DNA from: SG8-30 sp964406445
Lineage (GTDB): Bacteria; Pseudomonadota; Gammaproteobacteria; Steroidobacterales; Steroidobacteraceae
Reading direction: 5' to 3'
Length of the DNA stretch: 18,672 nucleotides
NCBI GenBank assembly: GCA_964406445.1
Contig: CAYORU010000052.1
Span: 1 to 18,672 of the forward strand
In this document: piece by piece, positions 7,601-14,464 of the stretch
Position numbering within the stretch: the first letter of the stretch is position 1
Layout of the letters: each line of letters opens with the position of its first letter
Made by a program: the position numbers and the translations under genes
The notes under the pieces: generated by a model
What the model was told of the DNA's origin: nothing
The model's database searches: none
The model's input: the letters and a program-made list of their open reading frames with translations, nothing else

Positions 7601-9249
7601 TTCCGATCGCCGCCGAACTCCCTGCTCCAGATCTCGTCCGCCTCGGCGGACACGTCGAGACCGCCAAGGGTGTCGCTCGCGCTGCCGAAGGCCGAGCCGG
7701 GCAGGGTGTCGCCGTCGTAGGACACGTTGACGTCGCTCACGACGGTCATGAAGGGCTTGGCGCAGTAGGGCGCGTCGATGTAGGGGTTGGTCCAGGTCGC
7801 AACCCGCGGCAGGCTGAGCTGGGAATCGTAGACGGTGCCGCCGCCGTAGTCGAAGGCCGAGGTCGCGCCGCTGCGGCCGGCGAAGTAGCGCAGCGTCTCG
7901 TACATCATCTCGGCGACCGGGTTGCCCCACATGCCGCCGAACTCGCCGTCGTTGAACGGACGCGTGGCCACCAGCCCGGACCCGCTGGTGCCGTCGGTGC
8001 CCGTCATGTACTGCGTGCCCGCGCCCCGGCCCGCGGTCCGGTAGAAGGCTGTCGACCGGTAGTCGCGGTAGCCGACCGCGCGCAGCCGGTCGAGGGAGGC
8101 GATGATGCCGCCGTCGTTGCGGTAGCCGCCGGTCGCGGAGCTGCGGTAGGTGCCGTTGGTCGCCGAGATCTCGTTCCTGATGGTGCCGACGGCCTTGCGC
8201 AGCATGCCGCCGCTCTTGCTCAGGCGGTAGCTGCCGGTCATCAGCCCGAAGCGCATCGAGTCGTTCTCGCCGAAGTCCTGCAGCAGGCCGATGGGCTTGT
8301 AGTTGCCGTCCTGGTAGCCGCGGCAGTTGGTCTCGAGCAGCCCGTCGACGCAGACCTGGGTGCGCACGATGTAGTCGGTCAGCGCGGTCGCGTTGGTTGC
8401 GACGGTCACGCCCGAGCCGCCCTGGCCGCTGCAGCGGCCGTCGTTGGCGCCGTTGCGGCTGTAGCAGGCGCCGGCCACCGGGCTCTCGGTGCTGCCCCAG
8501 TGCCAGGCCCGGGTCGGCCCGATGACCGGCAGCTGCTGCGCGTTCACGTTCTGCGCCACGCGCAGGAACGGCGGGTTGTTCGCCGGGAGGTCGCCCGGGG
8601 TGGGGCCGTTGTTGGCCCAGCTGGTCTGCAGCATCAGGGTGACGTTCGCGAACAGGTGCGTCCTGCCCAGCGTCGGCTCGGCGAGCGGCGTGTACTGCGA
8701 GATCTGGTAGCCCTCGGCCGCGGCGCTGCGGTACTCCTTGACCCAGCTGTGCGCGTCATGCGGGATGTGGCTGCGCTCGAGGATGGTGGTGGTCGCGCCG
8801 TCGGTGCGCCGGAAGCCGCCGTAGAGCACCTTGCGCAGCGCGTCGATGCGCGACGTGGTCATGTAGTTGAGCCAGTCGCCGCTCCACTGCCCCGTGCACT
8901 GCTTGTTCGCCGTGGTGCCGGCGGGCACGAACACGCCCGCGGTGTACGTGTAGCACTTGAACGAGTCGAAATAGCCGTAGTAGTCGATCTCGCCCGGCTT
9001 GTAGGTGATGTCGACAACGCCGTCGCCGTTCAGGTCCGAGCGGTCGTCGTAGGCCTCGTAGTAGAGCCGGTGGTCGCGCCCCATCACGATCATGTTGAGC
9101 GGCGAGACCCGCTCGGTCAGGAACAGCGGCGTCTCGATCAGGGACAGCTCGGACGCCTGCGCGGCCCCCGGCGCCTGCCCGAGCACGACGATTCCGGCGG
9201 CCAGCAGGCTGGTCCCGGACCGCTTGATGAACTTGAGGATGCTAGGCAT
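4606..9249 (-). CDS. pilY1: Type IV pilus tip/assembly protein PilY1
   Basis: A 1547-aa secreted protein with a signal peptide (about 1-32, likely cleavage after AQA). The C-terminal third (about 985-1450) is the PilY1 beta-propeller: LLGDIVSSSPVFVG, VYAGANDGMLHGF, GGLNRGGQGIYALDV and VFGNGYNN are family hallmarks. A calcium loop DLNGDGTAD lies at 1229-1237, the position expected for the PilY1 site that controls pilus extension/retraction. Other Asp/Asn-Gly loops lie at 72-80, 818-826, 832-840 and about 1395-1401. An RGD is at 970-972. The N-terminal part has no DxSxS MIDAS motif. Instead MGRDHRLYYEAYDD follows the PLNMIV strand. PilY1 acts at the pilus tip in adhesion, surface sensing and assembly priming. 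The start at 9249 is supported by an AGGAG site. Confidence 0.95.
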   Translation of the reverse strand: MPSILKFIKRSGTSLLAAGIVVLGQAPGAAQASELSLIETPLFLTERVSPLNMIVMGRDHRLYYEAYDDRSDLNGDGVVDITYKPGEIDYYGYFDSFKCYTYTAGVFVPAGTTANKQCTGQWSGDWLNYMTTSRIDALRKVLYGGFRRTDGATTTILERSHIPHDAHSWVKEYRSAAAEGYQISQYTPLAEPTLGRTHLFANVTLMLQTSWANNGPTPGDLPANNPPFLRVAQNVNAQQLPVIGPTRAWHWGSTESPVAGACYSRNGANDGRCSGQGGSGVTVATNATALTDYIVRTQVCVDGLLETNCRGYQDGNYKPIGLLQDFGENDSMRFGLMTGSYRLSKSGGMLRKAVGTIRNEISATNGTYRSSATGGYRNDGGIIASLDRLRAVGYRDYRSTAFYRTAGRGAGTQYMTGTDGTSGSGLVATRPFNDGEFGGMWGNPVAEMMYETLRYFAGRSGATSAFDYGGGTVYDSQLSLPRVATWTNPYIDAPYCAKPFMTVVSDVNVSYDGDTLPGSAFGSASDTLGGLDVSAEADEIWSREFGGDRKVFVGESAGDYDGAPSPKTASSFANIRGLAPEEPTKEGTYYAASVAKFGKQNDINTTTAAPGAQNVETFAVALASPLPRIEIPVNGQRVTLVPFAKSVAGSSINAARGQFQPTNQIVDFYVESLAPDGTSGVFLINFEDVEAGNDHDMDAIVRYSYQVIAGQVQVTVERLYEAGGITHHMGYVISGTTADGIYLVVQDDSTNVQYFLDTPPGRGAGACEVTRCTDRGLFAPGGALPWVDVRLFSPGSGDTAELLRDPLWYAAKWGGFRDSNDDDTPDLADEWDADGDGNPDNYFLVTNALTLGEQLTRAFNEIIDRVTTASSASVNSGSISSETRLYQAKFSTRDWTGQLLSFRIDTDTGLLSTVDWDAAEKIPAANSRQILTRNSNGDGVAFRWTAIDATRKGQLDLSDGLGEARLDYLRGDGSKEQSRPGGVFRNRAKLASGNTALLGDIVSSSPVFVGKPPFRYRDDLESEPYSEFRIAQDARRPMVYAGANDGMLHGFDGETGRERFAFIPSAVFGRLPALTDPTYSHLFYVDGPPNMGDVFFDGQWRTVLVGGLNRGGQGIYALDVTNPDAATEANADDVVLWEFTDEDDVDLGFTYSQPAIIRSQDNGRWVAVFGNGYNNTRADGRASSSGNAVLYFVDIETGDLVRKIDTGVGIASTGSGGRANGLATPAAVDLNGDGTADYVYAGDLFGNLWKFDIRSNDPDDWNVAYRPSGVSQPLFTATDEAGNRQPITSRPEVGRGPAGVGTVVLVGTGKFLEPVDKVVETAVADFRVQSLYGIFDRNSGSAATDRVTSRDSLVQQNILAEELYDGDVEDFLVRVTSRNSVPSTSKGWFLDLAFDANGDGDYADTVDGVGEYLGEKSVANPVLRAGRVIFTTLLPDPDPCGFGGGGWLMELDSLTGARLAASPFDLNADRLFNDLDFIEIEVGGETLRLPVSGVSSKEGIIQSPGILADPNRPLEFKYSPGTTGNIQVTVENPGPSGFGRQSWRQIR

Positions 9250-9256
9250 CTCGACT

Positions 9257-9261
9257 CTCCT
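9257..9261 (-). promoter_or_regulatory. Ribosome-binding site of pilY1
   Basis: AGGAG on the minus strand, seven bases before the pilY1 ATG at 9249. It lies in the 27-base pilX-pilY1 spacer and is one of the better Shine-Dalgarno matches in the window. It gives pilY1 its own initiation rather than coupling it to pilX. Confidence 0.7.
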
Positions 9262-9276
9262 GGAAGACGCGCCCGC

Positions 9277-9846
9277 TCAATAGCGGCGCGTGAAAGTGCT
9301 CTCGACCACGGCCTGGGCAGCTTCGACGCCGCCCGTGCCCCGCGAGGTGATCTTGTAGAAGTCGCGCCCGGTCGGCGGGCCGGCGCCCACGGTGAGGGAA
9401 TCCGGGACGAAGGCGTAGTTCTCGATGACCGTGTCGGGCGCGCGCGCGACCCCGTCGATGGCCGGCGCCACCGTGTCCACGCCGTAGCTGCGCCCGTTGT
9501 CCTCCCACCAGGTGTCATCGAGGAAGCGCAGGTCCGGCGCCTCCACGGCGAGGTCCGGCAGCCCGGCCCGGTCGTAGACTTCGCAGGGCGCCGCGACACA
9601 GGGGTCGGGCCGCGCTACGCGGTCGGTCAGCCACTGCTCGCCGTCGCGCAGGCCGGCCTCGGCGGCCTGGAAGGCGGTGTTGACGTTGCGGGCGTTGCCG
9701 GCCATGCGTTCCTGGCTGAAGGACATGTTCATCGCCGCCAGCGCCAGCAAGGTGAGCACCAGCAGCATCAGCAGCGCGATGACGAGGATCGCGCCGCGCT
9801 GCCCGGCCTTTCGCATGGACCCTGTCACGACGGTCGGCTTCCTCAT
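9277..9846 (-). CDS. pilX: Type IV pilus minor pilin PilX
   Basis: A 189-aa protein with the PilX N-terminal domain. A basic leader ends RKAGQRG (G18), followed by AILVIALLMLLVLTLLALAAMN and then FSQERMAGNARN and AFQAAEAGLRDGE, a strongly conserved PilX signature. Mature residue 5 is Ile, not Glu. The start used here (ATG at 9846) overlaps the pilW stop as TGATG. An alternative in-frame ATG at 9816 would give a shorter leader closer to the usual length, so the true start may be there. PilX is a pilus-tip core minor pilin that works with PilV, PilW and FimU to prime assembly. The following pilY1 starts 27 bases downstream. Confidence 0.92.
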   Translation of the reverse strand: MRKPTVVTGSMRKAGQRGAILVIALLMLLVLTLLALAAMNMSFSQERMAGNARNVNTAFQAAEAGLRDGEQWLTDRVARPDPCVAAPCEVYDRAGLPDLAVEAPDLRFLDDTWWEDNGRSYGVDTVAPAIDGVARAPDTVIENYAFVPDSLTVGAGPPTGRDFYKITSRGTGGVEAAQAVVESTFTRRY

Positions 9847-10904
9847 CACTGCACCCTGTTGCGCACGGTGGCGGTCGCCGTGAAGACGTCGCGCCGGCGC
9901 CGGTCGCCGAAGCCGCCGCCGCCGGCCGGATAGGTCACGCCCTCGAGCTGGAAATCGCGCGTTTCCTCGTTGATGCCCTGCTCCTCGGGGCTGCGGACGA
10001 GCAGCGACACCGTCACCGCCACGACCTCGGGCCAGCGGCCGGCAGCGTCGACCGCGCCGGCATCGAGGTACTGGTCCACCGTCAGGTCGCCGTCGTTGTC
10101 GACGCCGTAGACCGCCTGCAGCCCCTCGACGCCCTCGAAGACCTCGACCGCGTCGCCTGCGGCCGCCATCCGGCTGGTCCGCCGGAACAGCGCCGGTTCG
10201 CCGCTGTCGCCGGTGCCGACGTAGTAGACGACGGTCTCGACCGGCACGATGTCGGCGCCTTCGCGGAAGCCGAAGCCCAGGTCGACGGAGGCATTGCCCG
10301 GCGTGCCCGCGCCCGCCACGCGGCTCACCTCCCCGCCGCCGCCGCTCGCCGCGTAACCGCTGGCCTGGAACCAGGCGATCGCGGCGCAGTCGGCGATCTG
10401 CACGGTGTCGCCCGCCGCGATGATCGGCGGGTCGGTCGCGAAGAACTCGGTGAGCATGGCATCGGTGCCGGCGACCATTTCCGCGACCGTCCTGAGCGGC
10501 CGTGCCTCGCGGCGCGGTCCGCGCACGACCAGCACGTCGCTGCCGTCCAGCGGCGAATCGACGAGGCCCGCCGGCAGCGCCGGGGTCCAGGTCGCGGAAT
10601 CCGCGGCGTCGACGTCGAAGCCGCCGACCGGCTCGGCGAAGTTCCACAGCACGTCGGTGTTTCCGACCAGGACGTTGCTGACCGGCACCTCGCGCGAGCA
10701 GCCCTGCCAGCCCGCGTTGCGGACGTCCCGCAGCAGCATCTCGAGCGCCAGCCGGCCCGTCTCCTGCACACGCGAGCTGTCCTCGGTGGACTGGTAGGAC
10801 AGCCGCGAGCTGTAGAAGACCGTCACGGCGCCGCCGATCAGGATCAGCGACAGCACCATCGCGACCATCAGCTCGACCAGCGTGAATCCCGCCATACGCT
10901 TCAT
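9846..10904 (-). CDS. pilW: Type IV pilus minor pilin PilW
   Basis: A 352-aa minor pilin. The leader MKRMAG is cut after G6. The mature start FTLVELMVAMVLSLILIGGA has Glu at position 5. The segment SRVQETGRLALEMLLRDVRNAGWQGC (44-69) is typical of PilW, and the length fits this largest of the minor pilins. A short Asp-rich loop (GVDNDGDLTVDQY) lies in the second half. With PilV and PilX it forms the priming complex under the pilus tip. It starts 9 bases after the pilV stop and overlaps pilX by one base. Confidence 0.93.
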   Translation of the reverse strand: MKRMAGFTLVELMVAMVLSLILIGGAVTVFYSSRLSYQSTEDSSRVQETGRLALEMLLRDVRNAGWQGCSREVPVSNVLVGNTDVLWNFAEPVGGFDVDAADSATWTPALPAGLVDSPLDGSDVLVVRGPRREARPLRTVAEMVAGTDAMLTEFFATDPPIIAAGDTVQIADCAAIAWFQASGYAASGGGGEVSRVAGAGTPGNASVDLGFGFREGADIVPVETVVYYVGTGDSGEPALFRRTSRMAAAGDAVEVFEGVEGLQAVYGVDNDGDLTVDQYLDAGAVDAAGRWPEVVAVTVSLLVRSPEEQGINEETRDFQLEGVTYPAGGGGFGDRRRRDVFTATATVRNRVQ

Positions 10905-10913
10905 GTCTGGGTC

Positions 10914-11378
10914 CTACAGCCGGGTGGTCGTCGCGAACTGCAGCAGCTGCGCGCCGTCGGCGCGGTTCTCGTCACGGTCCAGCCACTCCACCGTGACCGT
11001 GACCGTGGCCGGGTCCGCCGCGTCGCGGGCCACGGCGCCGCGGCCCTGCGGCAGCGCCGCGTCGAGCCGCGTCTTCCAGGCTACGAGGTCCTCGCCGGGC
11101 GTCCCGGGCGGGACGTCGTCCGGATCCGCGAAGTCTTCCGCGACAGTCGTGTCGTAGGTCCCCGCGATCGCCTCCTGGCGGTTGGCGCGCATGCGGTCGA
11201 TGATGTCGTAGGAGAGCATCACCGCCTGGCTGCGCGCCCCGGCGGTCTGCGTCGAGCGCAGCCCGGTCGTCTGCAGGGCGGCGATGCCCAGGAGCCCGAT
11301 GGACAGCACCAGCAGGGCCACGAGCACCTCGACCAGGGTCATCCCGCGCTCGGGCGCGCGGCACGCAAGCCTCTTCAC
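10914..11378 (-). CDS. pilV: Type IV pilus minor pilin PilV
   Basis: A 154-aa minor pilin starting at GTG 11378, which overlaps the stop of the preceding pseudopilin gene as GTGA. A longer in-frame ATG at 11462 lies inside that gene and is unlikely. The leader KRLACRAPERG is cut after G12. The mature start MTLVEVLVALLVLSIGLLGI has Glu at position 5, and ALQTTGLRSTQ follows, a classic PilV N-terminus. The segment AVMLSYDIIDRMRANRQEA is also typical. The C-terminal half ends in a WLDRDENRADGAQLLQF strand. It is the second gene of the operon. Confidence 0.93.
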   Translation of the reverse strand: MKRLACRAPERGMTLVEVLVALLVLSIGLLGIAALQTTGLRSTQTAGARSQAVMLSYDIIDRMRANRQEAIAGTYDTTVAEDFADPDDVPPGTPGEDLVAWKTRLDAALPQGRGAVARDAADPATVTVTVEWLDRDENRADGAQLLQFATTTRL

Positions 11379-11899
11379 GGACAAGCCTCCCTCTGGGTGG
11401 CAACGCGGCCGCCGGGAGCGACCGAGATGCAGCGCTGGCGGCCGTCGGCCGCCGCGGTCCATTCGAGCTGGAAGCGGCGCCAGTCGGCCGGCTCGACCAG
11501 GCCGTTCGGCAGGAACTGGACGAAACCGGCGCCGCCCTCCATCTCGGCGAAGCCGTAGCCGGCCAGCCGCGCCGGCGCGACCTGCAGGACCTCGTCCGCC
11601 CCGTCCAGCTCGCCCGCGTTGGCAGTGTCGGTGAACACGATCCAGCCCTGCGACCAGTCGGGCGCGCCCAGCTCGCAGGCCGCGCCGTCGCTGCTCGCGC
11701 AGACCGACACCGGCAGGCCGCGCTTGCCGGCCTCGCTGCGGGCCAGGTTGAGCGCGGTCACGAACTCGTTCGCCTGGGTCGCCAGACGGTTGTTCCGGAC
11801 CAGGTTCAGGAAGCTGGGGGTGCCTATGCCGAGCAGCAGGGCCAGCACCGTGATGGCGACCATGAGCTCGAGCAGGGTGATGCCGGCCTGGATTTTCAT
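11375..11899 (-). CDS. fimU: GspH/FimT-family minor pilin (FimU by position)
   Basis: A 174-aa pseudopilin. The leader MKIQAG is cut after G6. The mature start ITLLELMVAITVLALLLGIG has Glu at position 5, followed by TPSFLNLVRNNRLATQANEF and LNLARSEAGKRG, the GspH/FimT signature. The C-terminal part has paired cysteines (67, 75) and a terminal CISVAPGGRV...EACP segment. FimT and FimU are hard to separate by sequence. As the first gene before pilVWXY1-pilE it corresponds to FimU of Pseudomonas, the minor pilin that links the tip complex to the pilus shaft; FimT in other species binds DNA during competence. The ATG at 11899 has only a weak ribosome-binding sequence. The region upstream holds candidate control elements. 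Confidence 0.88.
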   Translation of the reverse strand: MKIQAGITLLELMVAITVLALLLGIGTPSFLNLVRNNRLATQANEFVTALNLARSEAGKRGLPVSVCASSDGAACELGAPDWSQGWIVFTDTANAGELDGADEVLQVAPARLAGYGFAEMEGGAGFVQFLPNGLVEPADWRRFQLEWTAAADGRQRCISVAPGGRVATQREACP

Positions 11900-11955
11900 G
11901 CAGGCGATGCTAGGCGCGGCCGCGGCGCCCCGCTCGCCCGGCTGACGGGCGTCGC

Positions 11956-11980
11956 CCGCGGCCCGACGAGCGGGCCGCGG
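11956..11980 (-). terminator. Perfect 10-bp GC hairpin, possible terminator or leader structure
   Basis: CCGCGGCCCG (11956-11965) and CGGGCCGCGG (11971-11980) form a perfect 10-bp stem around a 5-base loop. It lies between the RND transporter stop and the fimU start. No T-tract follows on the minus strand, so it is not a textbook intrinsic terminator. It could be a second stop for readthrough, or a structure in the fimU leader. A weaker 6-bp stem (11935-11940 with 11946-11951) follows it. Confidence 0.35.
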
Positions 11981-11981
11981 A

Positions 11982-11997
11982 CGTGACCGGGTTCACG
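11982..11997. promoter_or_regulatory. Candidate CRP/Vfr/Clp-type operator (GTGA-N6-TCAC)
   Basis: The 16-base dyad CGTGACCGGGTTCACG has both half-sites of the CRP-family core, GTGA and TCAC, at the exact 6-base spacing. It lies in the short intergenic region about 85 bases upstream of the minor-pilin operon start. In Pseudomonas the CRP homologue Vfr influences type IV pilus genes, and Clp does so in Xanthomonas. No convincing -35/-10 pair could be placed, so the role is inferred from motif and position. Confidence 0.4.
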
Positions 11998-12003
11998 GAA
12001 TGG

Positions 12004-12063
12004 CGCCCGCCGCCGGGCCTCGCCGCGCCAGCGCGGGCCGGCGCGAGGCCGGCGGCGCGGGCG
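12004..12063 (-). terminator. Long GC-rich imperfect hairpin after the RND transporter gene
   Basis: Beginning 3 bases past the RND gene stop, 12004-12023 can pair with 12043-12063 in three blocks (6, 7 and 6 bp) separated by small bulges. The near-complete inverted repeat sits exactly where the DUF1302-RND operon should end. No T-tract follows, so it may act as an mRNA 3'-end stabiliser or an atypical terminator. Confidence 0.45.
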
Positions 12064-12066
12064 TCG

Positions 12067-14460
12067 CTAGGCCGCCCGGGCCCGGCGGACCTGCCTCGAC
12101 AGCGGCAGGAGCCAGGCGCCGAGCGCCGGCAGCAGCAGCATCGCGCCGAGCATGTTCACGAGGAACATGAAGGTCAGCATCAGGCCGACGTCGGCCTGGA
12201 ACTTGAGCGGCGAGAACGCCCAGGTCGCCACGCCGATCGCGAGCGTGCAGCCGGTGAAGAAGATCGCCGCGCCGGTGACGCGCAGCGCGCCGAGGTAGGA
12301 CTCGCGCACGCCGTCGCCGCGCCGCAGGAACTCCTGCATGCGACTGAACAGGTAGATGCCGTAGTCGACGCCGATGCCCGCGCCGAGCGCCACCATCGGC
12401 AGGGTGTTCACCTTGAGGCCGATGCCGACGAAGGCCATCACGGCGTAGACCAGGATGGACACGAGGGTCAGCGGCACGATCACCAGGATGGTGCCGATGA
12501 CCGAGCGGAAGTTGATCAGGCACATCGCGGTCACCGCCGCGAACACCCAGCCGAGGATGACGAACTCCTTCGCCCGGACCTCCTCGTTCTGCGCGGCCAT
12601 CACGCCGACGTTGCCGGTCGCGAGGCGGTACTCGACGCCCTCCGTCGGATGCTCCTCGCGATACTGCTTGACCGCCGCGATCACCCGCTCGATGGTCTCG
12701 GCCTTGTGGTCGGCCAGGAACAGCATCACCGGCATCACGCTGCAGTCCCGGTTGAGCAGGCCGGTGCTCGTCTCGATGTAGCTCTGCGCCTGCACGAGCT
12801 GCAGCTCCTCGCGCGGCAGGTTGCGCCACTTGAGGCTGCCCTCGCTCCAGCCGGCGCTGACCACCTTCGACACGCCGGCGAGGCTCATGACGTCGCGCAC
12901 GCCCTCCACGTTCGCCATCCGCCACGCGAAGCGGTCGATCGCGTCGATGATCGTGTGGTCGATGCAGCCGTCGGCCCGGGTCTCGACGATCACGTTCAGG
13001 ATGTCCGTGCCGATCGAGAACTTCGAGGTGATGAGCTCGGTGTCGCGGTTGTAGCGCGAGTCGGGCCGCAGCTCGGGCACCCCGGCCTGGGTGTCTCCGA
13101 TCGGGGTCTCGAGGCCCTTCATGAAGCCGAACACGCCGAGCACGGCCGAGATCGCGATGATGACCGTCGCGGGACCCTTCTCGGTGATCCGCGAGAGGCT
13201 CTTCCACAGCCCCTGCAGGGTCTGCTGGCGCCGCTCGACGCGCTTGCGGTAGCGGTCCGTGATGGGCACGTAGGAGATCAGCACCGGCAGCAGGATGAGG
13301 TCGGTCAGGATGATCACGCCGATGCCGAGGCTGGCCGTGACCGCCATCTCCTGGATCACCTGCACCGGGATCAGGAGGATGGTGATGAAGCCCACGAGGT
13401 TGGCCAGCAGCGCGACGATCGCCGGCAGGAACAGCAGCCGGAAGGTGCGCCGTGCGGCCTCGTTGCTGTCGGCGCCGGCCATCGCCGCGTCGCTCACGGC
13501 GCTGATCTTCTGCACGCCGTGGCTCGTGCCGATGGCGAAGATGATGAACGGCACCAGGATGCCCAGCGGGTCCACGCCGTAGCCGAGCAGCACCAGCAGG
13601 CCCAGCATCCAGACCATCGCCACCAGCGAGGAGACCACCGGCACCAGGGCGATCCGGAAGGACTGGATGTAGATCCACACGAGGAGGAGCGTCAGCACGA
13701 CCGTCACGACCGCGAAGGTGATGACCGCGAGCGCGCCCTCCGCGACGTCGCCCACCACCTTGGCGAAGCCGATCATGTGCACCGACACCGGCAGATCGAC
13801 GGCCAGCTCGAGCCCGCCGTCATGGATGCGCTCGCGTACCTTGCGCTCGAGTTCCTGCGAGATCCGGATGTAGTCGATGGGGCCGCCGGTCTCCGGGTCC
13901 GCGTCGAGCAGCTGCGCGCTGACCATCGCGCCGGAGAAGTCGTTCGCCACGAGCCGGCCGACGATCCCGGCCTTCAGGATGTTCTCGCGCACCCGCGCGA
14001 GGCCCTCGGCGTCCGGCTGGAAGTCCGGGGGAATGACGTCGCCGGCCTGGATGCCGCCCTCCACGACCTCCGTATAGCGGGTGTTCGGCGTCCACAGCGA
14101 CTGCACTCGCGCCCGGTCCACGCCCTCGATGAAGAACACCTCGTCGGTCGCGATCTTCAGCGCCTTGAAGAACTCCGGCGTGAACATGTTGCCGTCCCGG
14201 GCGACGACGGCGATGAGCAGGCGGTTGGCGCCGCCGAACTCTTCCTTGTGGTCGAGGTAGGTCTGGATGTACTCGTGGTCGCGCGGCAGCTGCTTGGTGA
14301 AGTTGGTGTCGAGCTTGAGCCCGGTCGCGGCGATGTAGCCGAAGACCGCCGTCAGCAGCGCGAAGGCCGCGATGATGAGCGTGCGATGGCCGAAGACGTG
14401 CGGCTCCAGCCGCTCCGCCAGGGTGGGCTTGCCGTCCGTGCGTGTGCTTTCGATGTGCAT
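12067..14460 (-). CDS. RND/MMPL-superfamily inner-membrane transporter
   Basis: A 797-aa transporter with the duplicated RND layout. One helix (27-47) is followed by a periplasmic domain (about 48-240) and a five-helix bundle (about 241-398). A second lead helix (430-449), periplasmic domain (450-630) and helix bundle (632-785) follow. Signature stretches are PFIIFAIGTSHGVQKI (304-319) and GAGIGVDYGIYLFSRM (693-708), typical of MMPL/predicted-exporter RND proteins. It is shorter than tripartite drug pumps such as AcrB (about 1050 aa), and no membrane-fusion protein or TolC gene is nearby. Instead it is last in an operon with DUF1302, DUF1329 and YCF48 genes, which suggests hydrophobic-compound or lipid transport. 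It starts 4 bases after the YCF48 stop. The transport direction is not known. Confidence 0.9.
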   Translation of the reverse strand: MHIESTRTDGKPTLAERLEPHVFGHRTLIIAAFALLTAVFGYIAATGLKLDTNFTKQLPRDHEYIQTYLDHKEEFGGANRLLIAVVARDGNMFTPEFFKALKIATDEVFFIEGVDRARVQSLWTPNTRYTEVVEGGIQAGDVIPPDFQPDAEGLARVRENILKAGIVGRLVANDFSGAMVSAQLLDADPETGGPIDYIRISQELERKVRERIHDGGLELAVDLPVSVHMIGFAKVVGDVAEGALAVITFAVVTVVLTLLLVWIYIQSFRIALVPVVSSLVAMVWMLGLLVLLGYGVDPLGILVPFIIFAIGTSHGVQKISAVSDAAMAGADSNEAARRTFRLLFLPAIVALLANLVGFITILLIPVQVIQEMAVTASLGIGVIILTDLILLPVLISYVPITDRYRKRVERRQQTLQGLWKSLSRITEKGPATVIIAISAVLGVFGFMKGLETPIGDTQAGVPELRPDSRYNRDTELITSKFSIGTDILNVIVETRADGCIDHTIIDAIDRFAWRMANVEGVRDVMSLAGVSKVVSAGWSEGSLKWRNLPREELQLVQAQSYIETSTGLLNRDCSVMPVMLFLADHKAETIERVIAAVKQYREEHPTEGVEYRLATGNVGVMAAQNEEVRAKEFVILGWVFAAVTAMCLINFRSVIGTILVIVPLTLVSILVYAVMAFVGIGLKVNTLPMVALGAGIGVDYGIYLFSRMQEFLRRGDGVRESYLGALRVTGAAIFFTGCTLAIGVATWAFSPLKFQADVGLMLTFMFLVNMLGAMLLLPALGAWLLPLSRQVRRARAA

Positions 14461-14464
14461 GGTC

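Noticed and set aside
5654..7930. A 758-codon minus-strand frame inside pilY1
   Set aside because: Out of frame with pilY1, Arg-rich and without a domain. The pilY1 frame is intact from start to stop, so this is not a frameshifted segment.
4291..9933. An uninterrupted 1880-codon open frame on the plus strand opposite pilE, pilY1 and part of pilX
   Set aside because: It is antisense to genes with unmistakable family motifs. Its protein is biased to Val, Arg, Ala and His without any domain. Long antisense frames are expected where the real gene has G/C at nearly every third position.
11379..11462. ATG at 11462 as the pilV start
   Set aside because: It would place 28 unrelated residues before the prepilin leader and overlap fimU by 88 bases. 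The GTG at 11378 gives a normal leader and a GTGA overlap.
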